This document shows positions 7,677 to 15,057 of a stretch of DNA of 64,000 nucleotides, one piece after another. Under the pieces are notes generated by a model. It had not been told where the DNA came from. It searched no databases and saw nothing but the letters and a program-made list of their open reading frames with translations. Within the stretch, counting starts at the first letter, position 1. Every line of letters begins with the position of its first letter. The position numbers and the translations under genes were made by a program. Origin of the DNA: Actinoplanes oblitus (GTDB lineage Bacteria; Actinomycetota; Actinomycetes; Mycobacteriales; Micromonosporaceae); the NCBI RefSeq assembly GCF_030252345.1, contig NZ_CP126980.1:388501-452500 (forward strand), given 5' to 3'.

Positions 7677-8392
7677 GCGATCTCGACGAGCACGGCGACC
7701 TCCATCGTCTGCTGGGCGGCTATCTGCTCGGTGGCCTGGACGAGACGGACACCGACCGGCTGGACGCGCACCTGCACGACTGCGCCGAGTGCCGGGCCGA
7801 GCTGGACCGGCTGGCGCCCGTACCGGAAATGCTTCAGCACCTGCCGGATTCCCGGCAGATGGGTGGTGATCTTCCGCCGCTGATGGTCGCCCCGACCGCG
7901 CGGCCGAGTCCGCAGAACATCGAGAACCTGCTCAGCCGGATGCGGGCGGAGAAAACCCGGGAGACCCGGGTCAGCCGGGTCCGGTGGCTGGTCGCCGCGT
8001 CGGTGGCGGTGATCGCGGCCGGCGCGATCGGGTACGGCGTACTGGTGAACAACGGCTCCCCGGGCGGCCAGCAACAGCCGCCACCGCCGGCCGCGATCAG
8101 CGCCAACTTCCTGCCCACCGCCGGCAGCGGGCTCGGCGGTCAGGCGACGCTCACCCCGAAGGCGTGGGGCGTGGAGATCGCCCTGAACATGAGCCGGATG
8201 GAGGGCAAGGCACCCTTCTTCTGCATGGTCAAACGGGCCGACGGCACGATGGAGCAGGCCGCCGCCTGGGGCGAGACGCCCGAGCACACGGCGAAGGTGA
8301 GCGGCGCCAGCTCGATCAAGGCGACCGACGTGACGGCCATCGTGATCACCGACAGCGGTGGAAAAGTGCTGGGCACCGCGAAGGTGGCCTGA
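7673..8392 (+). CDS. Zinc-finger anti-sigma factor (RskA-like membrane protein)
   Basis: 239 aa. The N-terminal cytoplasmic zf-HC2/ZAS motif is LDAHLHDCAECRAELDRL (HxxxCxxC). One TM segment runs at about residues 105-127 (WLVAASVAVIAAGAIGYGVLV). A C-terminal extracytoplasmic domain (about 105 aa, LPTAGSGLGGQATLTPKAWG ... GGKVLGTAKV) resembles RskA C-terminal domains. It sequesters the ECF sigma encoded immediately upstream, with ATGA overlap. Confidence 0.88.
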   Translation: MSDLDEHGDLHRLLGGYLLGGLDETDTDRLDAHLHDCAECRAELDRLAPVPEMLQHLPDSRQMGGDLPPLMVAPTARPSPQNIENLLSRMRAEKTRETRVSRVRWLVAASVAVIAAGAIGYGVLVNNGSPGGQQQPPPPAAISANFLPTAGSGLGGQATLTPKAWGVEIALNMSRMEGKAPFFCMVKRADGTMEQAAAWGETPEHTAKVSGASSIKATDVTAIVITDSGGKVLGTAKVA

Positions 8393-8406
8393 GCGGAATC
8401 GGGGGC

Positions 8407-8637
8407 ATGCCGATCGGTCTTCGGGTGCCCCCGAAGCTGCGTCCCGGCGACCGGGTGGCCGTGCTCTCCTGGGGATCCCGCACTGGAACCTGGCGGCGAA
8501 CCGATGGCTCCGGCCGGTCGGCGACTACGCCGGTGGGGTGCCGCGAGTTCGGACACACCGACCCGCAGTGGGTGCTGCCGTAAGGCGGCCGGATCACCGT
8601 CGACGGGCCGGCGCGGTCGATCGTCGCCCACTTCTGA
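8407..8637 (+). pseudogene. LD-carboxypeptidase (S66/MccF family) remnant
   Basis: The frame from ATG 8407 starts MPIGLRVPPKLRPGDRVAVLSWG, the N-terminus of S66 peptidases (RPGDxVAVxSPS). It then jumps to EFGHTDPQWVLP, meets TAA at 8581, and continues in the same frame as GGRITVDGPARSIVAHF-stop to 8637. That is the normal S66 C-terminus (FGHTDPxxxLPxGxxxxxD). Around 250 residues, including the catalytic Ser/Glu/His region, are missing. The gene has therefore suffered a large internal deletion plus a nonsense mutation. Its 3' end overlaps the tail of the convergent MFS gene. Confidence 0.72.
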
Positions 8638-10072
8638 CCGGCGGCCCGGCCGGGTCGCAGAAGCGGTGGTTCGGCGCCGGCTCGGCCGGGCGGCCGGGGA
8701 TCGTCAGGTACGCGGCCAGCGCCCCGCCGATCAGCAGCCCGGCGCAGATCAGCATGGCGTTCCGATAGACCGGCTGGAGCTGGCCGGGATCGGTCAGTGA
8801 CCCCGAGCCCAGTCCCGCCGCGAGCGGCAGCACCGCTACCGCGAGCAGGCCGGCCGCCCGGGCCACGGCGTTGTTCACGCCGGAGGCGATGCCGGCGTGC
8901 GCGTCGTCCAGGGCGCCCAGCGCGGTGGCGGTGAGCGGGGCGACCAGCAGCGTCAGTCCCGCACCGAAGAGCAGCACGCCGGGCAGCACCTCGGCCGGGT
9001 AGCCGGCGCCGGGGCCGACCCGCGACAGCAGCAGCAGGGCGGCGGCGCAGACCAGCGGGCCGGCGGTCATCGGGAGGCGCGGGCCGATCCGCTGGCCGAG
9101 CGCACCGCCCCGGGCGGAGAACAGCAGCATGATCACGGTGACCGGCAGCATGGCCAGGCCGGCGGCCAGCGCCGGGTAGCCGGCGACCACCTGGAGGTTG
9201 ACCACGACCAGGAAGAACACACCGCCGTTGGCCGCGTACACCAGGAAGGTGACCAGGTTGGCGCCGGTGAAGGCCCGGTGCTGGAAGATCTCCGGCGGGA
9301 CCATCGGATGGGCCGAGCGCAGCTCCGCCCGGACGAAGGCGGCCATCCCGAGCACCCCGGCGATCAGCGGGACCAGCACCGCCGGATGGCCCGCGCCGTG
9401 CGCCGGCCAGGCGGTGAAGCCGTAGGTCAGGCCGCCCAGCCCGAGGATGCCGGTGACCAGGCCGGCCACGTCGAACCGGCGGGCCGCCGACGGGTCCCGG
9501 GACTCCGGCACGTGCCGGGCGGCGACCCAGAGGACCAGCGCCGCCACCGGCACGTTGATCAGGAAGAGGTACCGCCAGCTGCCGATCTGGAGCAGCCAGC
9601 CACCGAGGAAGGGGCCGAGCGCGCCGCCGATGCCGCCGAGGCCGGACCAGGCGCCGATCGCCCGGGCCCGGTCACCGGACGCGAACGACGCCTCCAGGAT
9701 GGCGAGCGCGCCGGGGGTGAGCAGGGCGCCGCCGACACCCTGCAGGATCCGGGCGGCGACCAGCAGTTCGATGGTCGGGGCCAGGCCGCAGAGCAGCGAC
9801 GCCACCGCGAACCAGGAGATGCCCGCGAGGAACACCCGCTTGCGGCCCAGGCGGTCGCCGAGCGAGCCGCCGACCAGGATCAGCGAGGCGAGGGCGAGGC
9901 CGTAACCGTTGATCGTCCACTGCAGACCGGCGGCCGACGCGCCGAGGTCGCGGCCGAGCTCCGGCAGGGCCAGGTTGACCACCGTGGCGTCGATGAACGC
10001 CAGGCTGGAGCCGAGCACGGTGGCCAGCAGCACCCAGCGACCGGCGGCTGTGCCGTATCGGACCGGTTCCAT
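8594..10072 (-). CDS. MFS transporter, DHA2 family
   Basis: 492 aa, 13-14 TM. Motifs: SSLAFIDATVVNLALPEL (TM1), GGSLGDRLGRKRVF (motif A) and IGAWSGLGGIGGALGPFLGGWLL (motif C). The last about 30 residues (PAEPAPNHRFCDPAGPPVRSGRR) are polar and encoded opposite the decayed LD-carboxypeptidase, so this tail may have been acquired when that gene decayed. ATG 10072 lies 6 nt after TAGGGT, suggesting a leaderless transcript. No regulator gene is adjacent. Substrate unknown. Confidence 0.88.
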   Translation of the reverse strand: MEPVRYGTAAGRWVLLATVLGSSLAFIDATVVNLALPELGRDLGASAAGLQWTINGYGLALASLILVGGSLGDRLGRKRVFLAGISWFAVASLLCGLAPTIELLVAARILQGVGGALLTPGALAILEASFASGDRARAIGAWSGLGGIGGALGPFLGGWLLQIGSWRYLFLINVPVAALVLWVAARHVPESRDPSAARRFDVAGLVTGILGLGGLTYGFTAWPAHGAGHPAVLVPLIAGVLGMAAFVRAELRSAHPMVPPEIFQHRAFTGANLVTFLVYAANGGVFFLVVVNLQVVAGYPALAAGLAMLPVTVIMLLFSARGGALGQRIGPRLPMTAGPLVCAAALLLLSRVGPGAGYPAEVLPGVLLFGAGLTLLVAPLTATALGALDDAHAGIASGVNNAVARAAGLLAVAVLPLAAGLGSGSLTDPGQLQPVYRNAMLICAGLLIGGALAAYLTIPGRPAEPAPNHRFCDPAGPPVRSGRRSTAPARRR

Positions 10073-10110
10073 GCGGCGACCCTACGCCGCTACCGGTGCG
10101 GGAAACGGGG

Positions 10111-10593
10111 TCAGGCGATCCGGCGTACGGCCACCTCGGCGTGCCGGACGGCCGGTGGCGGCACCGCGTGCCGGGCGGCGGCCAGCGCGACACGGGACGC
10201 GGTCGCCGAGCGGGCCGACCCGCAGCCCGGACGGCGGAGCAGGTCGCCGAGCCGGCCCACCAGCTCGGCCCGGGAGAACGGCTTGGCCAGGTAGTCGTCG
10301 GCGCCGGCGTGCAGGGCGGCGGTGATCTGGTTACGGTGCACGTCCGCGCTGACCATCATGATCGGCAGCGTCTCCAGGGCGGGGTCGCTGCGGATCCGGG
10401 CGCACAGCTCGATGCCGGACAGACCCGGCATCCGGACGTCGATCAGGGCGGCGTCGATGCCGCCGCTGGCGAGCGCGTCCAGGGCTCCGGGCGCGTCGCC
10501 GGCAGTCACCACCCGGTAGCCGGTCCGGCGCAGGGCGAGCGTGAGGAGGTCGCGATGGTCGGCCTCGTCATCGGCGATTAGAACGGTTAACAC
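10111..10593 (-). CDS. Stand-alone response-regulator receiver protein
   Basis: 160 aa from GTG 10593, fixed by GGAGG 5 nt upstream; the longer open frame above it is not coding. It is a CheY-like receiver: IADDEA acidic pocket (D8, D9), phospho-acceptor D52 in IDVRMPGLSG, and Lys in YLAKPF. No output domain follows; the last 35 residues are Ala/Arg-rich. No histidine kinase adjoins it. Codon 2 is TTA, rare in this genome, so translation could be bldA-dependent. It may act by protein-protein interaction. Confidence 0.85.
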   Translation of the reverse strand: MLTVLIADDEADHRDLLTLALRRTGYRVVTAGDAPGALDALASGGIDAALIDVRMPGLSGIELCARIRSDPALETLPIMMVSADVHRNQITAALHAGADDYLAKPFSRAELVGRLGDLLRRPGCGSARSATASRVALAAARHAVPPPAVRHAEVAVRRIA

Positions 10594-10746
10594 GCGGACC
10601 TCCTGAGCGGGCAACGACGTGCTATCTCCTCTTCGGCCCGGTGCTGGAACCACTGAGCCGTTGTGGGTTTGAACCGCGCGAGTTGTCAGAGTGGCGGGGG
10701 AGACGGGCCGGGCGCCCGGCGCCGCGTGCCGACATAGGGTGGGGTG

Positions 10747-11766
10747 ATGCGTGCCGCCGTCTTCGCCCAGCCCGGTCCCGCCGCCACCGTCCTGGAGCTC
10801 GTCGAGCGCGCGTTGCCGCTGGCCGGCGCGGGCGAGGTGCGGGTCCGGATCGTGCTGTCGGCGGTGAACCCGACGGACACCGGCAGCCGGGCCGGACGCG
10901 GGGTGCCGGACGGGGTGGCCCCGCCGCGGGTGCCGCACCAGGACGGCGCCGGCGTGGTCGACGCGCTCGGCGAGGGGGTCACCGGCCTGGAGCCGGGCGA
11001 CCGGGTCTGGGTCTGGGACGCCGGTCATGCCCGGGCGGGCGGCACCGCCCAGAAATACCTGGTGCTGCCCCGCCACCAGGTGGTCCGGATGAACGACGAC
11101 GTCCCGTTCGAGGTGGGCGCGGCCCTGGGCATCCCGGCGCTGACCGCGCACCGCTGCCTCACCCTGGCCGCCGGTGGCCCGCAGCGGCTCGGGCCGGGCG
11201 CCCTGGCCGGGCGGACGGTGCTGGTCGCCGGTGGGGCCGGCGCGGTCGGCAACGCCGCGATCCAGCTCGCCAGGTGGGCCGGCGCGACGGTGCTGACCAC
11301 GGAGAGCAGCAAGGAGAGAGCCGTGCTGGCGACCGCCGCCGGCGCCGACGCGGTGATCGACCATCGCGAGGCGGACGTGGCCGCCCGGGTCCGCGAGCTG
11401 AGCCCGGCCGGCCCGCACCTCATCGTGGAGGCCGACACCGGCAACCTCGACGCCGACCTGGACGTGATCGCCCCGGGCGGCCACATCGCCGTCCACGTGG
11501 CCGGTCAGATCGCCGTGTCCGGCACCAGGGCGGCGCTGAAGAACGTCAGCCTGGACTTCGTGCTGACCTACCCGACCACACCGGAGCAGAAGGCGCACGC
11601 GGTGGCGGCCGTCGCCGAGGCGGCGAACGCGGGCGCGTTCCGGGTCGGTGCGGAGCACGGGCTGCCGATCATCCGGTTCCCGTTCGACAGGGTGGCCGAG
11701 GCCCACGAGGCGGTGGCGCAGCACGCCGTGGGCAAGGTCGTCATCGAGGTGACAGCACCCTGCTGA
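10747..11766 (+). CDS. Quinone-oxidoreductase-type MDR dehydrogenase
   Basis: 339 aa. The N-terminal GroES-like domain (LSAVNPTDTGSRAG, PHQDGAGVVDALGEGVTGLEPGDRV) lacks the catalytic zinc ligands. The Rossmann domain has TVLVAGGAGAVGNAAIQLARWAGA, placing it in the zinc-free NADPH:quinone reductase group. TAGGGT at 10735-10740, six nt before the ATG, suggests a near-leaderless start. Its 3' end overlaps the convergent pseG by 26 bp. Physiological substrate not predictable. Confidence 0.85.
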   Translation: MRAAVFAQPGPAATVLELVERALPLAGAGEVRVRIVLSAVNPTDTGSRAGRGVPDGVAPPRVPHQDGAGVVDALGEGVTGLEPGDRVWVWDAGHARAGGTAQKYLVLPRHQVVRMNDDVPFEVGAALGIPALTAHRCLTLAAGGPQRLGPGALAGRTVLVAGGAGAVGNAAIQLARWAGATVLTTESSKERAVLATAAGADAVIDHREADVAARVRELSPAGPHLIVEADTGNLDADLDVIAPGGHIAVHVAGQIAVSGTRAALKNVSLDFVLTYPTTPEQKAHAVAAVAEAANAGAFRVGAEHGLPIIRFPFDRVAEAHEAVAQHAVGKVVIEVTAPC

Positions 11767-12751
11767 GCAGCGCGTCGGCGACCCGTTCGACGCCACGGCC
11801 GTCCACGGCGGCCCAGCCGGCGGCGGCCAGCGCGGTGCGTGCGGCCGGGTCGGTGAGCAGGGTGCGCAGCACCTCGACGGCGGTGACGTCGAAGGCGCCC
11901 AGCCGTCCCAGGCCGGCGGCGTAACCACGGGCGACGGTCCGGTCGTACCCCAGGATCTGGTTGTCGACCACCCAGACCAGCGCGGCCGCCCGGCCCAGGC
12001 AGAGCAACTCCCAGGTCGACGTGCCGCTGGCACTGACCACCAGGTCGGCGCCGGCCAGCAGCTTGGGCAGGTGATCGGTGGGCGCGATGATCTCGAACCG
12101 CTGGCCGGGGCCGGGTGCGACGGTGAGCAGCTCGGCCCGCAGACCGTCGTCGGCGGCCACCACTGTCGCGTCGAAGGGCACGCCGGTGTCCGCGAGGAGC
12201 CGCGCGACCCGCGGCGCGGCACGGTAGGCGTCGGTGCCACCGAAGAAAGCGACGACCTTTGGGGTACGCACGTCGCCGTGCACCGGGGCGGCGACCGGTC
12301 GCAGCTGGCGCACCGCCGAGCGCAGCAACGCGTAATCCAGCCCGGTGAGCAGCTCCCCGCCGGCCGCCAGCGCGGTGTCCAGGTTCTGGTCGACGTAGAT
12401 GTCGGCGCTCTGCCCGCGGGTCGCGCCGTCCACGATGGCCAGCACCGGGACGCCGGCCGCCCGCACCGCCGCGCTGTGCTGCGGCGGCAGCGTGTACGAG
12501 TCCACCACCAGCGCGTCCAGCCCGAGCCGCCGGGTGGCGGCGACCAGCCCGACCTCGTCGTAGGGCGCCGGGTGCCAGGGCAGCCCGCGCTGGTCGAGCT
12601 GGGCCTCGGCCCAGGCGACCCCGCCCAGATCGGCGAGGAAGTGCACGTCCACGCCGCGCGCGGTCAGCTCCTCGGCCAGCGCCACGCACCGCACGAGGTG
12701 CCCGACCCCGGTCCTCGGTCCGGCGTCGCACCGGATGCCGACGGCCGTCAT
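11741..12751 (-). CDS. pseG: UDP-2,4-diacetamido-trideoxy-altropyranose hydrolase (PseG)
   Basis: 336 aa GT-B-fold hydrolase. The N-terminal signature is RCDAGPRTGVGHLVRCVALA, with the GxGHxxR His (H18) that is catalytic in characterised PseG. The nucleotide-site motif VSASGTSTWELLCLGRAAALVWVVDNQ lies near the C-terminus. It removes UDP from UDP-2,4-diacetamido-2,4,6-trideoxy-beta-L-altropyranose, the fourth step to CMP-pseudaminic acid. It is the last gene of the minus-strand pse operon, after pseF. SpsG-type spore-coat proteins are close relatives, but the presence of the other five Pse enzymes supports PseG. Confidence 0.87.
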   Translation of the reverse strand: MTAVGIRCDAGPRTGVGHLVRCVALAEELTARGVDVHFLADLGGVAWAEAQLDQRGLPWHPAPYDEVGLVAATRRLGLDALVVDSYTLPPQHSAAVRAAGVPVLAIVDGATRGQSADIYVDQNLDTALAAGGELLTGLDYALLRSAVRQLRPVAAPVHGDVRTPKVVAFFGGTDAYRAAPRVARLLADTGVPFDATVVAADDGLRAELLTVAPGPGQRFEIIAPTDHLPKLLAGADLVVSASGTSTWELLCLGRAAALVWVVDNQILGYDRTVARGYAAGLGRLGAFDVTAVEVLRTLLTDPAARTALAAAGWAAVDGRGVERVADALLSRVLSPR

Positions 12752-12830
12752 GCCGGGCCGGCCGGGGCGTGCTCGGCGGGCCAGCGAGCGTCGCCGCCCG
12801 GTCGCGGTGGCTGCCGCTCGGTGCAGTCGA

Positions 12831-13559
12831 TCATGCCTCGGACAGCTCCTTCTGGTGGATGTGCGCGTTGAGCTCGACCAGTTCAGGATGCTCGGCGAGC
12901 CAGTCGGCGACGGCCGCCACGCCGACCGGCCGGTCGCCGAACCGGTCGGCGATCGCCTCGATCAGCTTCCAGTCGTCCTCGGTGTCCAGGGTCAGCCGCA
13001 GATGCGACCGGTCCGGCAGCACTGTCACGCCGATCACGTCGAACTCGCCCGGGTGCGAGTAGATGTACGACGTCACGTGCGTCCGGTGATGCCCGGTGGC
13101 CCGGCCGTCGATGTCCCGCAGCACCGCCGCCCTGACCACCTCGACGTCCAGCCCGCGCGGCAGGGTCCGGGTGATCGACGTGGTCAGGTAGTCCACTCCG
13201 GACGCCGCGAAGACGTCGCGTACCCGCCTGACCAGCGAGGGGTCCAGCAGTGGGCAGTCGGCGGTGAACCGCAGCACGGTGTCCACGTCCGCGCGCCCGG
13301 CGAGCACGCCCAGGAACCGGGTCAGCACGTCGTCGACCGGGCCGCGGTAGCAGGTCACCCCGATCCGCGCGCACTCCGCCTCGACCGCGTCGTCGGCGGC
13401 CTCGGTGGTGGTCGCGACGACCAGGTCGTCGAGAACGCCGCTCTCCCGGGCGGCGCGGACCACCCGGTGCAGCACGGTCCGGCCGGCCAGCGGGCGCAGA
13501 ACCTTGCCGGGGAGCCGGGTGGAGCCCATCCGGGCCTGGATGATGCCGAGCGTGGTCAC
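12831..13559 (-). CDS. pseF: Pseudaminate cytidylyltransferase (PseF/SpsF-like)
   Basis: 242 aa. The nucleotide-binding signature is GIIQARMGSTRLPGKVLRPLAG; TADCPLLDPSLV supplies the metal-binding Asp. This is the acylneuraminate cytidylyltransferase fold in its SpsF/PseF subgroup. It should couple pseudaminic acid to CMP using CTP. GTG start at 13559; 10 bp follow the methyltransferase stop and 79 bp precede pseG. If the final sugar is a different nonulosonic acid, the enzyme would activate that instead. Confidence 0.84.
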   Translation of the reverse strand: MTTLGIIQARMGSTRLPGKVLRPLAGRTVLHRVVRAARESGVLDDLVVATTTEAADDAVEAECARIGVTCYRGPVDDVLTRFLGVLAGRADVDTVLRFTADCPLLDPSLVRRVRDVFAASGVDYLTTSITRTLPRGLDVEVVRAAVLRDIDGRATGHHRTHVTSYIYSHPGEFDVIGVTVLPDRSHLRLTLDTEDDWKLIEAIADRFGDRPVGVAAVADWLAEHPELVELNAHIHQKELSEA

Positions 13560-13569
13560 GGTGAGTCCT

Positions 13570-15057
13570 TCAGGTCTGTCGGCGGAGTCGGTTGCCGGCG
13601 GTGCGGGCCAGGGCCAGGCCGGCCTTGACGGCGCGGTAGCCGAGGCTGCCGCTGAACGCGGCGATCTGCATCCGGGCGCGGCCCAGTTCGGCGTCCCGCT
13701 TCTCCAGCTCGTGCTCGAAGAAGCCGGCCCGGGCCTCGGCGTCGGCGAGCCGCCGGCGCAGTGCCAGGAACTGTTCCTCCCGTTCCCGGAGGCCGTCCGG
13801 GAGCGGCTGGTCGCCGGCGATGTCCGGGAGGTCGGCGAGCCCGGCCGCGCCGGCCAGGATCGCGGTGAGCCGGGGCAGTTCGGTGATCGCCTGCCACGGG
13901 TGGGAGTAACCGCCGGTGGTCAGCGTCCGGGCGAAGCGGGTCAGCGCGTCCGGGCAGGGCGGGGCGTCCGGGTCGAGCAGGGCGTACCGGTCGCCGTCCA
14001 CCAGCACGTTGCCGGCCGCGGCGGTGGGCAGCGCGACCATCCAGCCGGTGAGCAGCCGCCGCAGCGCCGGCAGCTCGTGCCGCAGGGCAGCGGTGAGCAG
14101 CAGTTCCTCCAGCACGCGGCCGGGCGGCAGCGGCCGGTCGTCGTGCCCGCCGGCCGTGCGGCGCGACCAGCCATCCACCGGCGTGCCGACCAGCTCGGTG
14201 ATCGTTCCCGGACCGGCGTGCAGCACCGGGGGCAGCGTCACGGCCGGGGCCGCGGCCGGGGCGCGGTGGGCGACGGCCAGCCAGGCCGGGGCCAGTTCGG
14301 CACCCAGGCCGCGGCGCACGGCCGCGCCGGCCAGGCGCCGGGGATCGCTCAGGACGGGCGTTCTCTCGTACGCCGAAGCGACGGACGCCGTGGCGAGCGC
14401 GCCGAGAGCGTCGATCGGCCCGTGCCCGAGAGTCTCCGGGGTGATCAGCAACGTCGGGTGATGGGGCAGTGGCCAGGCGGCCGCCAGGCCGGTCACCGGC
14501 AGGTCCTCGGCGTCCAGCGCGGCAGCCAGCCGGTCGGCCCGGCCCGGCGCGGCGCCGAACTCGCCGAGCGGCCGCCAGGCGTCGCCGGTCCGCGCCGCGG
14601 CGCGGATGCCCGGTTCGGTCAGGCGGTGCACGCCCAGCTCGTTGGCCACGGTGAGCAGCAGCGTCCCGCCGGGGCGGAGTGCCCGCTTGAGCGCGCGGAT
14701 GGCGTCCAGCCAGTCGAGCTGGGGGCCGTCCGGGGAGCAGAGCCGGTCGGCGCCGTCCAGGGCGAGCACCGCGTCGTACCGGTCGATGTCGGTCAGCTTG
14801 GGAAGCGTGCCGCAGAGGATCCGGACTCCCGGGACGTCCCGCAGGTCCTGGGCGACCGCGTCCGGGTGCGAGCGGAGCAGGCAGGTCACCTCGCGGCCCG
14901 GGGCCAGTGCGGCGACCAGTTCCGGCTCGTGCGGACCGGCCAGCAGCACCCGGCCGCCGGTGGGTAGCAGGCCGGCCAGGTACCGCAGCAGCGGGCCGCC
15001 GGCCGGCGGGAGCTGCTCGGCGTACTCCGGCATCTCGCCGCCGATGAGCTGGATCAT
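13570..15057 (-). CDS. SAM-dependent methyltransferase-like protein with C-terminal coiled coil
   Basis: 495 aa. The N-terminal 180 residues resemble a class I methyltransferase: GGRVLLAGPHEPELVAAL (degenerate motif I), YDAVLALDGADRL and LKRALRPGGTLLLTVANELG (post-motif III). A middle region of unknown fold (about 200-420) follows. Then comes a coiled coil rich in Glu/Arg (REREEQFLALRRRLADAEARAGFFEHELEKRDAEL) and a basic tail. The start overlaps the upstream gene's stop (ATGA). Lying between pseC and pseF, it may O-methylate the sugar or its carrier. The weak motif I leaves open a non-catalytic role. Confidence 0.68.
   Translation of the reverse strand: MIQLIGGEMPEYAEQLPPAGGPLLRYLAGLLPTGGRVLLAGPHEPELVAALAPGREVTCLLRSHPDAVAQDLRDVPGVRILCGTLPKLTDIDRYDAVLALDGADRLCSPDGPQLDWLDAIRALKRALRPGGTLLLTVANELGVHRLTEPGIRAAARTGDAWRPLGEFGAAPGRADRLAAALDAEDLPVTGLAAAWPLPHHPTLLITPETLGHGPIDALGALATASVASAYERTPVLSDPRRLAGAAVRRGLGAELAPAWLAVAHRAPAAAPAVTLPPVLHAGPGTITELVGTPVDGWSRRTAGGHDDRPLPPGRVLEELLLTAALRHELPALRRLLTGWMVALPTAAAGNVLVDGDRYALLDPDAPPCPDALTRFARTLTTGGYSHPWQAITELPRLTAILAGAAGLADLPDIAGDQPLPDGLREREEQFLALRRRLADAEARAGFFEHELEKRDAELGRARMQIAAFSGSLGYRAVKAGLALARTAGNRLRRQT

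Noticed and set aside
10111..12240. 709-codon frame including the response regulator
   Set aside because: Only the last 160 codons are protein-like, and GGAGG-N5-GTG at 10593 marks the true start. The rest is antisense to the MDR and out of frame with pseG.
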